The translations under genes and the position numbers were made by a program. Under the pieces are notes generated by a model, which saw only the letters and a list, made by a program, of their open reading frames with translations, was not told the DNA's origin and did not search any database. This document shows, piece by piece, positions 26,080 to 35,546 of a stretch of DNA of 64,000 bases; the stretch's first letter is position 1, and each line of letters starts with the position of its first letter. Origin of the DNA: Anaerocolumna aminovalerica (lineage in GTDB: Bacteria > Bacillota > Clostridia > Lachnospirales > Lachnospiraceae); assembly GCF_900115365.1 (NCBI RefSeq), contig NZ_FOWD01000013.1:45443-109442 (forward strand), written 5' to 3'.

Positions 26080-26290
26080 TATGGCAGGTTTCCTGACTTA
26101 TGGTTATCTTACTTACTGCAGTCTTCTCAGATAAATGCATCTATCTCAATCGAAGCAATACTTCCGGCAGGTGATTGAGTGTTCATACATTTCTCCAATG
26201 ACTATTACATACAGCTTTCAAACCAATTACAGTAGCGGGGGCTGTTGTGGACTTAAACCACATTCCCTTTTGACTTTTTACAAAGCACCA
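26080..26290 (-). promoter_or_regulatory. Cobalamin (AdoCbl-type) riboswitch
   Basis: Minus strand: the core ACAACAGCCCCCGCTACTGT (near 26226-26245) and the B12 box AGTCAGGAAACCTGCCAT (26081-26098) are the family hallmarks, with AAAAGGGAATGTGGTTTAAGT at the 5' side. It lies 50 nt before the btuF ribosome site. High cobalamin should lower expression of btuFCD and cobT. The short distance to the start suggests control of ribosome access rather than termination, though this is inference. Confidence 0.93.
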
Positions 26291-26310
26291 TATACTATTG
26301 ATACTTTAAT

Positions 26311-26339
26311 ATTATATATGTTATACCATTATAATACAA
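26311..26339 (-). promoter_or_regulatory. btuF operon promoter
   Basis: -35 TTGTAT (26334-26339), 17-nt spacer, -10 TATAAT (26311-26316), start near 26304, just ahead of the riboswitch. Confidence 0.55.
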
Positions 26340-26447
26340 GTTAGAAAAAATTTACGTTTTACATTATTATACTATTTGAGCATAGCCGTTTTTACCTCTT
26401 TATGATTTCCCATCCACTGTTTCTCAAAGACTTTTAAGCACAATATG

Positions 26448-26473
26448 AAAGCCTTGACAAGCAAGGCTTTTTT
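26448..26473 (+). terminator. Orphan plus-strand terminator
   Basis: AAAGCCTTG-ACAAG-CAAGGCTTT followed by more T. The T-run is on the plus strand, but no plus-strand gene is recognised upstream within the window's 26 kb region. An unannotated plus-strand transcript across 26100-26450 is possible; nothing convincing is seen. Confidence 0.5.
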
Positions 26474-26574
26474 AGATTCCTGGAATAAAACACCTTATGT
26501 TCATAAAAACTTTACAGCGTTATGGGATTTTTCAACCTTGAGGTTTACGTCGTAAAAACTTGTAATCAATTATA

Positions 26575-26608
26575 CAAAAAAGACGTCGGTAAATTATACA
26601 CAACGTCT
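26575..26608 (-). terminator. Terminator of the metA-ATPase operon
   Basis: Minus-strand stem AGACGTTG/CGACGTCT with a 12-nt loop followed by six T, about 130 nt after the ATPase stop. Confidence 0.75.
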
Positions 26609-26737
26609 AAAATAATAACTAAAGGTTATCAATATTCATCCTAACCATCTTTCTTATTTGATCTTCTCACTTAAATAAGCATATTTTATAATAAGCCTGA
26701 ACTTAATTATCTATTGAGCCTGTAAGGAAACCCACTC

Positions 26738-27595
26738 CTATTGAAATTCCTTTTCATGTGTTTTAAAAAAGTCATAATAATCACGTACATTCTCCAGCTC
26801 CGTCCAACGCTGAATGGTAACAGGATTTTCATCAAGGTTATAAATTCTTGCTCCTCTCATGGAAAGCAGGAAGGGTGAATGTGTTGATATAATAAATTGA
26901 CACCCAAAAAACCTGGCTGAATCCTCAATGAAGCTCAGTAATTCCATTTGTCGCTTTGGGGAAAGGCTATTTTCCGGCTCGTCCAATAAATAAAGGCCAT
27001 TTTCACCGATTTTTTCAGTGAAATAGAGAAATGCACTTTCCCCATTGGAATACTCACGAACATTATCCATTAATTCACCTCGAACATAGCGGGACTGGGT
27101 TTTCCGCCTGGAGTTATTTACTTTTTTCAGCCGCTCATAATCTGCTAATGATTTCATCTGAAATTGAGAATATTTCGCATCCAGGTATTCATCAAACAGC
27201 TTTTCCCGCTTCAGGTCAATTCCTTCGTTCAGATTACGGATGTTCAGCATATAATCAAATACATCATCACTTGTAATAATTCTGCTGTTGTCTGAAATAT
27301 CCTCCTCCACATTCATACCGCACATATTCACGTAATCAGAGAAAAAATTGGATTTATTATAAATGGAATCACGGTAAATGCCTGTCTTTTCTGCAATAAC
27401 ATTTAGTGCAGTAGATTTTCCTGAGCCATTCCCTCCATATAATATGGTAACCGTATCAAAATCCAGTCTGTCAAGGTCATGTTTCGATAGTATCTTAAAG
27501 GGATAATAGGAATCATAGCAGGTTCTTTGTATATTCATAAAAAAGTTAAATTCTATGTCAGCATTTGGGAAGGTAAAGCTCTTTAAATAAATCAT
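26738..27595 (-). CDS. AAA family ATPase, SMC/ABC-like, stand-alone
   Basis: 285 residues. Walker A GGNGSGKST, a signature-like NGESAFLYF, Walker B LYLLDEPENSLSP and the His in IISTHSPFLLS show an ABC-type ATPase of the AAA_15/AAA_21 (OLD-like) kind. No nuclease (Toprim) domain is attached, and no partner nuclease gene is next to it. It starts 34 bp after metA on the same strand and shares its transcript. Role unknown; homologues occur both in defence systems and as single genes. Confidence 0.75.
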   Translation of the reverse strand: MIYLKSFTFPNADIEFNFFMNIQRTCYDSYYPFKILSKHDLDRLDFDTVTILYGGNGSGKSTALNVIAEKTGIYRDSIYNKSNFFSDYVNMCGMNVEEDISDNSRIITSDDVFDYMLNIRNLNEGIDLKREKLFDEYLDAKYSQFQMKSLADYERLKKVNNSRRKTQSRYVRGELMDNVREYSNGESAFLYFTEKIGENGLYLLDEPENSLSPKRQMELLSFIEDSARFFGCQFIISTHSPFLLSMRGARIYNLDENPVTIQRWTELENVRDYYDFFKTHEKEFQ

Positions 27596-27629
27596 CTAAT
27601 TCTCCAATCTCACTTTAGATATTAACTAA

Positions 27630-28535
27630 TTATAATTCATAAGGAGTCACCTGATATACATAATAATTCAACCAATTAGTATACATGGCATTGGCATGTG
27701 CTCTCCATACCAGGTATGGTTTTTCATCATCATTATCTTCCGGATAATAATTCTTAGGAAGTTCAATGTCCAATCCTTTATCTTTATCCCTTTTATATTC
27801 TTTGCCCAGAGTAACACGGTCATATTCCGGATGACCGGTGACAAATATTTGTCTGCCCTCATCTGCCATAGCAATGAATACACCAGCTTCATCAGATTCC
27901 GCTAATATTGTTAAGTTTGGATTATTCACAATAGCTTCTCTTGAAACGGTAGTATGTCTGGAATGAGGGGCATAGAATATATCGTCAAACCCTCTCACCA
28001 ATGGTACTTTTCTATTCAGTACCTTATGTTTAAATACCCCAAACATTTTATTATCCAACGGCAACTTTGGAATACCAAAATGATAATAAAGTCCAGCCTG
28101 TGCACCCCAGCATATATGTAAAGTTGAAGTTACATTTTTCTTGGACCATTCCATAATCTTGACTAGCTCATCCCAATAATCAACTTCTTCAAATTCCATC
28201 TGCTCAACTGGAGCACCCGTTATAATCAGACCATCGAATTTAATATTCTTTACATCTTCATAGGATAAGTAAAACTTTTCTAAATGACTTGCTGCTGTAT
28301 TCTTACCTACATAAGAACTGGTAGTTAAAAATGTAATATCAATCTGCAGCGGTGTATTGGATAAACTTCTAAGTAACTGAACTTCTGTGTCTTCTTTTAA
28401 AGGCATCAGGTTTAATATTGCAATTCTAAGAGGACGAATATCCTGGGTTAAGGCTCTTGTCTCATCCATTATAAATATATTCTCATCCTCAAGTATTTTT
28501 TTTGCCGGCAAATTGCTCTGTACTTTAATCGGCAT
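27630..28535 (-). CDS. metA: Homoserine O-acyltransferase MetA, probably acetyl-CoA-using
   Basis: 301 residues, aligned in register with E. coli MetA: catalytic C142 (HICWGAQAG), H235 and E237 (VTGHPEYDR). Activates homoserine for methionine synthesis. Residue 111 is Glu (GAPVEQ), not Gly. In Bacillus cereus MetA a Glu at this place gives acetyl-CoA specificity, so homoserine O-acetyltransferase is the better name despite the usual succinyl label. Own promoter upstream; no SAM riboswitch or T-box was seen in its short leader. Confidence 0.93.
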   Translation of the reverse strand: MPIKVQSNLPAKKILEDENIFIMDETRALTQDIRPLRIAILNLMPLKEDTEVQLLRSLSNTPLQIDITFLTTSSYVGKNTAASHLEKFYLSYEDVKNIKFDGLIITGAPVEQMEFEEVDYWDELVKIMEWSKKNVTSTLHICWGAQAGLYYHFGIPKLPLDNKMFGVFKHKVLNRKVPLVRGFDDIFYAPHSRHTTVSREAIVNNPNLTILAESDEAGVFIAMADEGRQIFVTGHPEYDRVTLGKEYKRDKDKGLDIELPKNYYPEDNDDEKPYLVWRAHANAMYTNWLNYYVYQVTPYEL

Positions 28536-28567
28536 CTCATCACCATCTTTACTATTATTATGTTTTT

Positions 28568-28596
28568 TTATTATTCTAGCATGTTTTACAATTCAA
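28568..28596 (-). promoter_or_regulatory. metA promoter
   Basis: -35 TTGAAT (28591-28596), 17-nt spacer, -10 TAATAA (28568-28573) on the minus strand, about 30 nt before the ATG. Confidence 0.45.
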
Positions 28597-28712
28597 TACC
28601 ATAATATCTGCAAATATAATACTTATTGTTTTATTAGATTGGTCTAAAATGAACACTAAACCAAATCTTATATATTTGTTTAAGTTTATCATATAGTAGT
28701 GCTTTACACAAC

Positions 28713-28742
28713 AAAAGAGTTATACCGAAGTACAACTCTTTT
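28713..28742 (-). terminator. Terminator of the L,D-transpeptidase gene
   Basis: Minus-strand 13-bp stem AAAAGAGTTGTAC/GTATAACTCTTTT closed by a TTCG tetraloop, followed by GTTG. The lone wobble pair fits the minus strand. Confidence 0.8.
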
Positions 28743-28786
28743 GGCTTTAACCTATTCTATTTTTATGGAACTTTCATATAGCTGTA

Positions 28787-30277
28787 TTATTTAAACTTAC
28801 CATTTTCAATATTAAGTTTATTATTATCTATCTTATAGCTTTCTGTTCCTTTTAATTCATAAACTATAACAGGTATTCCTTTGCTAATATTCTCAAACAA
28901 TTTCTTAGCTACAGCCGGAGGCATGTTAATACATCCGTGGGATCCTTGCTTCATATAAATATCTTTTCCGAAATCTTTTCTCCAGGGTGCATCGTGAAAA
29001 CCTATATTACCATTAAATGGCATCCAGTAGTCTACTGGTGTTGCATAATTTTCTCCCTTTAAAGTAGCATCGGTTTCCTTATAAGTAATAGAATAAGTAC
29101 CTGTAGGTGTCCCATAATTCTTGCTTAGATTTCCTGATACAAAATCAGTTTCTAAAATTAACTTTCCTTCCATGTAGAAAAACAAATGTTGTGCTGTTAG
29201 ATTTACTTCCACATAAGTGTCTCCCACATCATCTTTTCCATATTGCCTGGCAGTCTGAAAATATGCCGGTTCTCTGACTAATTGTTTACCTTCAAGTAAT
29301 AGCTCTCTTAATTCTGATGTTTCCTTACCTCTATTTAACCACCAGCCATAATCGCCACCACGAACTTCAATTACATCACCGTATGAAGTGGTAAAAGTTC
29401 GGGTCTTACCGAATGAATTATATGCCCAACCTATGTAATCTACAAATTCTTTAATCTTTTCTATGTCTAATTTTACCTCGTATTTTTTATTAACTGATAA
29501 CCATTCGCTGATCTTATTACCATCTAAAACTTCAGTATCTTCCCCAAAATTATATGTTATTTTACTACCTGCTATTTTATTCATTTCATTTAAAGCTGCT
29601 ATTAATTTTGGGTTTTGAGAAGTAATTTTGGGTTCTTCATAAGCTTTTACTTCTTCAATAGATAAAGATGGTTCTAGTGTTACAAATGCCTTTTTAACTG
29701 CTTCATATAATACATCCTTTTTTACCTTTGCACCATGCTCTTCCGGCAATATTTCATAACCATTTTCACCGTATTCTGAAATATGTGCATTTTGGGGTTC
29801 TATTATATTTTTATCTGAAAAACACTTTAGTTTATCAAACTTCTTTTGAAGCAATGCATCATCAAACTCAATTAAAGCATTTACTTCTATTTCATGTGCC
29901 TTAAAAAAATAAAGGGGCCAATCAAAACCATTTTGTTCTTCCAATGCTGAACTTAAACTACCATCGAAAACGGCATGTAAGTTAATATCATCTCCAAAAA
30001 TAACATCCTTCACATCATTTCTCCCGTTTATGGGTAATAAATAAGATCTCACTTCTTTATTTATAGCTTTTTCAGCTTGCTCAACGGTCATATTGGAGAC
30101 TCTTACACCATTGATAATTATTTTATTATAAAAATGTTCTTTATAATAAAAGGAAATAATTAAATATGCAAGAAGTAATAATAATAATAATCCAGTAAAT
30201 CCAAGGAAGAATAATTTCTTTTTGTAATTTTTTTTGATATTTTTTTTGTTATTTTGTTCTAAAATTTGTTTTACCAT
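28787..30277 (-). CDS. Membrane-anchored L,D-transpeptidase (YkuD) with PG-binding region
   Basis: 496 residues. Basic cytoplasmic N-terminus, one transmembrane helix (about 25-47), then VanW/PG_binding_4-type modules (about 55-335) and a C-terminal YkuD domain (about 345-480) with the catalytic SHGCINMP (H447, C449). Such enzymes form 3-3 cross-links in peptidoglycan or attach proteins, resistant to most beta-lactams. The HDAPW stretch before the catalytic motif is normal. Start has only a GGTGT ribosome site. Monocistronic, with its own terminator. Confidence 0.9.
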   Translation of the reverse strand: MVKQILEQNNKKNIKKNYKKKLFFLGFTGLLLLLLLAYLIISFYYKEHFYNKIIINGVRVSNMTVEQAEKAINKEVRSYLLPINGRNDVKDVIFGDDINLHAVFDGSLSSALEEQNGFDWPLYFFKAHEIEVNALIEFDDALLQKKFDKLKCFSDKNIIEPQNAHISEYGENGYEILPEEHGAKVKKDVLYEAVKKAFVTLEPSLSIEEVKAYEEPKITSQNPKLIAALNEMNKIAGSKITYNFGEDTEVLDGNKISEWLSVNKKYEVKLDIEKIKEFVDYIGWAYNSFGKTRTFTTSYGDVIEVRGGDYGWWLNRGKETSELRELLLEGKQLVREPAYFQTARQYGKDDVGDTYVEVNLTAQHLFFYMEGKLILETDFVSGNLSKNYGTPTGTYSITYKETDATLKGENYATPVDYWMPFNGNIGFHDAPWRKDFGKDIYMKQGSHGCINMPPAVAKKLFENISKGIPVIVYELKGTESYKIDNNKLNIENGKFK

Positions 30278-30843
30278 TATACACCTATATTTTTCTTTAT
30301 ATTTTATTTATGTCACTTGTACATTATATTAAGTTTAACATAGATATAATATATTTTTTAGACAATTTATTTACAATTTTATTAAATTGTTGTTATATTT
30401 CATTAAATTTCTATGTTCTACGCACTATTATCCAATAAATAGCAAAATAAGTAGACTTTTCATCTACATCACAATTGAACTTTTTAAGGAAATGTATAAT
30501 GTTCTTTATAGATGTTCCATAAAACACCTTTAATAGGATTCACAATGTTTATTATTAATGGACCGAATTAATTTAAATAAACAAAGTAGCAGGTTGTTTA
30601 TGTAAAAAACCTGCTACTTTGTCTACCATCTTGGTTATACATGCTATAATTAAAATTATTTATATAGATCTATTGTTTGAATTCTTTCGTACAATCTTGT
30701 TTGAATTCTTCCGTATAACGATTCCCTTCTTGGACAGTATTTAACGCACACTAAAACCATTTTATGGTGTTAAACTTTTCGTGTCCATACTTATATACTA
30801 ACATCAACAATTCCTTATAATTTATATGGTTTTAAATCAACAC
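30278..30843. other. Gene-free A/T-rich gap before ldt, with ligA terminator
   Basis: No coding signal. It contains the promoter area of the L,D-transpeptidase and a perfect 13-bp hairpin ACAAAGTAGCAGG/CCTGCTACTTTGT (30581-30593 with 30610-30622), most likely the ligA terminator, about 220 nt after its stop. Nothing else convincing was seen. Confidence 0.6.
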
Positions 30844-32802
30844 CTATGAAATCATTTTTACAAATTCTTCTTCTGTAATAATGGGAATACCAAGTTCTTT
30901 TGCCTTTTTGTTCTTAGAGGAATTAGAAAGGATATCATTATTGATTAAATAATCTGTTTTGGTAGTTACTGATCCTGTAACTTTACCACCATTTTGTTCA
31001 ATTACTTCTTTGACTTCATTTCTATTTGTAAAATGCTCAACAGAACCGGTAATTACAAATGTTTTACCTGCAAGTGTCAGATTTTCACTGTTTGTTTCTT
31101 GTTTTTCAAATAGTATGACTTTTAATAAATCATCGACTATATTCTGATTTCTTTCCTCCCTAAAGAATTCTATAAAGGAATCCGCAATTACGTCTCCTAT
31201 ACCGGGAATAGACATAAGTTCTTCTTTGCTAGCATTTCTGATTTTATCAAAGTCATGATTAAACTCTTTGCTAATAAGTTTTGCATTGGATAAACCAATA
31301 TTTAATATTCCAAGGCTGTATAAGAATTTGGCCGGAGATACATGGCGGGCTTTTTCAATGGATTTCACCAAGTTTTGATATGACTTTTCACCAAAGCCTT
31401 CCATCTTTGTAATAACGTCCTTGTATTTTTCCACGTAAAATAGGTCTGCTAATTCATGTATGAGGCCTTTTGCTATCAATTTTTCAATAGTAGCTTCCGA
31501 AAGCCCTTCTATATTCATTGCATCCCGGCTGACAAAGTGAGTTAAGGATTTGATCTTTTTAGCCAGACACTCAGAATTCTCACAATATAAAGCTTTCACA
31601 TCATTTTCATTATGAATTTTAGTGGGCTCACCACACACAGGACATTTCTCCGGTATATCCATATTTCCGCTTCTGGTTAGATTTTCTGATATTTGGGGAA
31701 TGATCATGTTGGCTTTGTAAACCTGAATGGTATCTCCCACCCCCAGTTCCAATGACTCCATAATGCTGATATTGTGAATACTAGCTCGGCTGACTGTAGT
31801 TCCTTCCAGCTCTACCGGTTCAAATACTGCAATGGGATTGATAAGACCAGTTCTTGAGGCACTCCATTCAATTTCCTTTAAAGTCGTCTCCCGTATCTCA
31901 TCCATCCATTTAAATGCAATAGAATCTCTTGGGAACTTAGCTGTTCTTCCCAAAGACCTGCCATAATTAATATCATCATAAATCAGAACCAATCCATCTG
32001 ATGGGAAGTCATTCTTTGTGATCTCCCCCGAGAACCACTCTACAGTTTCTTCAATGTTGCCTTCTGTAACTAATTTACTTTCAACAGTATCAAATCCTAA
32101 GTTTGTCAACCATTGTAATTGTCCCTGTCTGGAATTATTAAAATCAATATCTCCGTTAGTATTGACCAGGCCAAATGCAAAGAAATGTACATTTCGCTTG
32201 GCAGTAATTTCATTATTAAGCTGGCGGACACTTCCGCTGCATAGATTTCTTGGATTCTTGTATTTGGCATCTACGTCTTCTATTTCCTTATTAATCTTCT
32301 CAAAGTCAGAATACTTAATAACCGCTTCTCCTCTTAGAACCAGTTCGCCAGTATAAGATATTGTAATAGGAAGATTTTTAAATACTTTTGCATTGTTGGT
32401 AATTACTTCACCAATTTCTCCATTACCTCTGGTTACAGCTTTTTCCAACTTACCATTTTGATATGTTAGAACTACGGTAAGACCATCCAGTTTCCAGGAT
32501 AATAATCCTTTTTGGTTTCCTAACCAGCTTTTTAATGCTAATACATCTTTGGTCTTATCTAAGGATAGCATGGGTACATCATGCCTGACCTTTGGTAATA
32601 CGCTAAGAATTTCGTATCCCACCGTTCTGGTTGGGCTATTGGACAAAACTATTCCTGTTTCTTTCTCCAATTCAACCAGTTGATCATAAAGAGCATCATA
32701 TTCATAATTAGACATTATTTCTTTATCTTCTTGATAATAAGCTTTGCTGGCTAGGTTTAGCTTATTCACTAATTCTTTTATTTGATGTAATTTATCTTCC
32801 AT
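30844..32802 (-). CDS. ligA: NAD-dependent DNA ligase, divergent LigA
   Basis: 652 residues. Domains in order: Ia (YYQ...SNYEYDALYDQL), adenylation domain with the nucleotidyl lysine in SWKLDG (K104), OB fold, a four-cysteine zinc finger (CPVCGEPT...CENSEC), helix-hairpin-helix region and a C-terminal BRCT (about 575-652). Seals nicks using NAD. It is unusual: the standard TRGDG motif reads TRGNG (124-128), and the LSLDNAF-type segment reads LSLDKTK, so it may be a second, specialised ligase in addition to a standard LigA elsewhere. The key lysine is present, so activity is likely. ATG has GAGGT at good spacing. Confidence 0.9.
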   Translation of the reverse strand: MEDKLHQIKELVNKLNLASKAYYQEDKEIMSNYEYDALYDQLVELEKETGIVLSNSPTRTVGYEILSVLPKVRHDVPMLSLDKTKDVLALKSWLGNQKGLLSWKLDGLTVVLTYQNGKLEKAVTRGNGEIGEVITNNAKVFKNLPITISYTGELVLRGEAVIKYSDFEKINKEIEDVDAKYKNPRNLCSGSVRQLNNEITAKRNVHFFAFGLVNTNGDIDFNNSRQGQLQWLTNLGFDTVESKLVTEGNIEETVEWFSGEITKNDFPSDGLVLIYDDINYGRSLGRTAKFPRDSIAFKWMDEIRETTLKEIEWSASRTGLINPIAVFEPVELEGTTVSRASIHNISIMESLELGVGDTIQVYKANMIIPQISENLTRSGNMDIPEKCPVCGEPTKIHNENDVKALYCENSECLAKKIKSLTHFVSRDAMNIEGLSEATIEKLIAKGLIHELADLFYVEKYKDVITKMEGFGEKSYQNLVKSIEKARHVSPAKFLYSLGILNIGLSNAKLISKEFNHDFDKIRNASKEELMSIPGIGDVIADSFIEFFREERNQNIVDDLLKVILFEKQETNSENLTLAGKTFVITGSVEHFTNRNEVKEVIEQNGGKVTGSVTTKTDYLINNDILSNSSKNKKAKELGIPIITEEEFVKMIS

Positions 32803-32889
32803 GATATTACCTCATTCATATTATTTTACCTTAAGGGACTTCATTGCAACCAAATTATATGGGGCAATAAAATTAATTCCTATTCTATT

Positions 32890-34230
32890 TTATCTGCCGC
32901 TCTTTCTATGGCTTTTTCTATTTTCAAATGTTCTTTTTAGCCCAGTTGCATCCTTCAGGCTATTTCTATTTTTGATTTCAGTTGTGTTTTTCATTTCATA
33001 TGGCTTTTTATCTTTATGATAACTCTTTATTTTATCTGATTTTTTTGCTTCATATGAATTCTTTTCACGTGAACCATTTCCATGTGAATTTTTCGTTTCA
33101 TATGAATTCTTTTCACGTGGACTATTTATTCCACGTGAGTTTCTCGATTCATATGAATCCTTCCTTTCACGTGAACTATTTATTCCATGTGAATTTCTCG
33201 TTTCATATGAATTCCTCTTTTCAATAGACTTTTTATTATCAGAGGAATCATTGCCATATGAATTTTTTTGTTTACTCCTATCTTCCCATAAGCTTTTGTT
33301 TTCACTACGTCGATGGCTTACAAGGGTTTTATTCCTTATATCTCCACCCTTACGGGTATCCTTCTTTACTCTGCTGTATTTAGATTTTTTATCTTTCTGT
33401 ATTTGACTTCTTTCCAGATATATATCATCATTAGAGTCTTCACCCCAGAAATTTATTAACTCTTCTTTTGACAGAGGCTGATTTACGGAATTACTTAACA
33501 ATTCTTTTAAGCCCTCTATTTCTTTTTCTGTCACGTTGCGATAATCTCCAATATGAAGATGACCAAGATTGATATTCATAATTCGAATTCTTTTTAAAGT
33601 TAATACCTTATAATCAAAATATTCACACATTCTTCTAATCTGTCTGTTTAAGCCTTGAGTTAATATAATATGAAAAGTAAATTTATCTACCCCTTTTAGC
33701 TTACAAGGTTTGGTTATTGTATCAAGAATGGGAACGCCTTCCGACATTTCTTTTAAAAATTCTGAGGTTATTGGCTTATTAACTGTAACTATATATTCCT
33801 TTTCGTGGTTATTTCCGGCACGTAATATTTTATTTACAATATCTCCGTCGTTAGTTAGTAAAATTAAGCCTTCTGAATCTTTATCCAGTCTTCCAATGGG
33901 ATAGATTCTTTTTTTATAATTAATATAATCTACAATATTATCTTTTTCGGAACGGTCCGTGGTACAAACAATGCCTCTCGGCTTATTAAAAGCAATAAGA
34001 ACTAATTGTTCATCCTTGGTTATAATCTTATCTTGAAATGTAACTTTCTGACCTTTACTTACTTTTGTTCCCATAGCAGCAGTTATGCCATCTACCGTTA
34101 CATGACCTGCAGCTATATGCTCATCTGCTTCTCTCCTTGAACAAATTCCTGCATCACTTAAAAATTTATTTAATCGAACAGGTACTTCTGTTTGATTGAT
34201 TTCCATTAATTTTTTGGTTCTTTTTGCCAT
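32890..34230 (-). CDS. rluF: 23S rRNA pseudouridine synthase (RluF/RluB type) with repetitive tail
   Basis: 446 residues. N-terminal S4 RNA-binding domain (RLNKFLSDAGICSRREADEHI, about 18-65), then the pseudouridine synthase domain with catalytic Asp in PIGRLDKDSEGLILLTND (D116). The domains end near residue 240. From about 275 to 446 there is a low-complexity basic tail made of repeats such as N-S-Y-E-T-R-N-S-H-G and S-R-E-K, ending in K-S-H-R-K-S-G-R. Relatives often have short basic tails; this one is about 170 residues long. The tail probably binds RNA non-specifically. Target uridine is not known. Confidence 0.9.
   Translation of the reverse strand: MAKRTKKLMEINQTEVPVRLNKFLSDAGICSRREADEHIAAGHVTVDGITAAMGTKVSKGQKVTFQDKIITKDEQLVLIAFNKPRGIVCTTDRSEKDNIVDYINYKKRIYPIGRLDKDSEGLILLTNDGDIVNKILRAGNNHEKEYIVTVNKPITSEFLKEMSEGVPILDTITKPCKLKGVDKFTFHIILTQGLNRQIRRMCEYFDYKVLTLKRIRIMNINLGHLHIGDYRNVTEKEIEGLKELLSNSVNQPLSKEELINFWGEDSNDDIYLERSQIQKDKKSKYSRVKKDTRKGGDIRNKTLVSHRRSENKSLWEDRSKQKNSYGNDSSDNKKSIEKRNSYETRNSHGINSSRERKDSYESRNSRGINSPREKNSYETKNSHGNGSREKNSYEAKKSDKIKSYHKDKKPYEMKNTTEIKNRNSLKDATGLKRTFENRKSHRKSGR
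33040..33240. repeat. Degenerate tandem repeat in the rluF tail
   Basis: TTCATATGAAT and CACGTGAA/CATGTGAA blocks recur four to five times at roughly 50-60 bp intervals. They encode the N-S-Y-E-x-x-N-S-H/R-G repeats. The units differ by point changes, so this is an older expansion. Confidence 0.7.
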
Positions 34231-34359
34231 AGATGACTCCCATTCTGTGCTATTCGCTTGTATTTCAATGATTAATAAACATTAATATTTTGTATTATAT
34301 CAGTACAAAATAAAAAGTACAAGTGTAATCCTATCAATTCAAACAGCTCTAATCTAGAT

Positions 34360-34402
34360 AAAAATTAGGTGTCTTAGCACATAAATATGTTAGACACCTA
34401 AT
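34360..34402 (-). terminator. Terminator of the secreted 256-residue protein gene
   Basis: ATTAGGTGTCT pairs with AGACACCTAAT (11 bp) with extra pairing inside; TTTTTATC follows on the minus strand. Confidence 0.8.
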
Positions 34403-34436
34403 TATAGTATACCTTATTCATTTAATACTATTATTT

Positions 34437-35207
34437 TTATTCATTCTTTGTGACTTTCTGTGTGGTTTCTTCCAGTTTTAAATAAAACTCAGACAAACTA
34501 CTGTCATTATTCACTGCCTGTTGTAATTTATCATTTACGTCATAAATTAAATCCATAACTTCCTCTGAATTACGAACTTCGTCTAAATACTCATCCGTCT
34601 CAGTATCAACTACTCCCAAATATATATAGGGTTCACCATTTTCATTGGTCTTTACATAAAATTCATTCATGGCAGGTGCAAGTGTATCTATACTCTTAAA
34701 TTTAACTTCATGGTATGCATACACAACATAACTGCCTTCTTCCAGACCCTTTTGAGTGTAACAGGTAATATTATCATAATTCTCAATATATTTAGTTTGT
34801 CTTTTAATATCGTCTAGCTTTAATAGGGATGCATCATTTACTAAAGGTTCGAATGCTTCCATATCATTTTTTAATTTTCCATTCAAGTAACTTTTAATCA
34901 GCTTATTTACTTTTTTATTAGAATCTTTTTTTAACGGTTCTAATTTTACTTCTGCTGTTTCAGTTTCAGGAGCTTCTAATGTTACAAGGGCAGCATCCTG
35001 AGCTTGCATATTGACTTCTGTTTCGTCTTCATTACTGGCAGTACTATCATTAGAAGCCAGTAAAGTTTTTGATGCCACTTTTGATTTTTTTCCATCTGCA
35101 GATGTATTTTGGTTTGCTGTTGGTTTCATAATTGAGAATGTTATCATACCAATACCCATAACGCACATACTTACCATAATCATCATTTTTTTATATTTAA
35201 GTCTCAT
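34437..35207 (-). CDS. Secreted or membrane-anchored protein, function unknown
   Basis: 256 residues. N-terminal signal or anchor (MRLKYKKMMIMVSMCVMGIG..., about 7-26), then an acidic Ser/Thr/Glu linker to about 90, then a compact region (95-250) that begins with a N-K-K-V-N-K-L-I-K-S-Y-L helix and has alternating beta strands (ENYDNITCYTQKG, SYVVYAYHEVKFK, PYIYLGVVDTE). That pattern resembles NTF2-like folds, a tentative view. ATG with AAGGAG. Monocistronic. Confidence 0.7.
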   Translation of the reverse strand: MRLKYKKMMIMVSMCVMGIGMITFSIMKPTANQNTSADGKKSKVASKTLLASNDSTASNEDETEVNMQAQDAALVTLEAPETETAEVKLEPLKKDSNKKVNKLIKSYLNGKLKNDMEAFEPLVNDASLLKLDDIKRQTKYIENYDNITCYTQKGLEEGSYVVYAYHEVKFKSIDTLAPAMNEFYVKTNENGEPYIYLGVVDTETDEYLDEVRNSEEVMDLIYDVNDKLQQAVNNDSSLSEFYLKLEETTQKVTKNE

Positions 35208-35497
35208 TATAATCTCCTTTTAAGTTACTAACAGATTGTTAAATTCTATTATTTATATTACCAAATTTTTAATAGAATTGCAATACTTTTATTATGCAAT
35301 CTTGTAACAATTTTAACAATTCTGTAATATATTATAGGAAATTATTGTAATTTTCCTTGTGGATATACCGAATTTCTTATTTTTTACAGTAAAAGTGAAA
35401 ACTATTTTCTTTTGCTTTTTGTTTTCCACTATATTACTATTTATTTTTATAATACTATCTTTTATTTTTATTTATTAATTTTATCTTCATACTACAC

Positions 35498-35526
35498 TTT
35501 ACATTATAGCTTTCTTATTATATAAT
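35498..35526 (+). promoter_or_regulatory. Promoter of tRNA-Arg
   Basis: TTTACA (35498-35503), 17-nt spacer, TATAAT (35521-35526), 20 nt before the tRNA. The upstream stretch 35208-35497 is very A/T-rich with nothing else seen. Confidence 0.7.
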
Positions 35527-35546
35527 AGTGTAGTTGAAATAGTTAT

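Noticed and set aside
28536..28690. SAM riboswitch or T-box before metA
   Set aside because: The leader after the predicted promoter is only about 25 nt, and no aptamer motif is seen.
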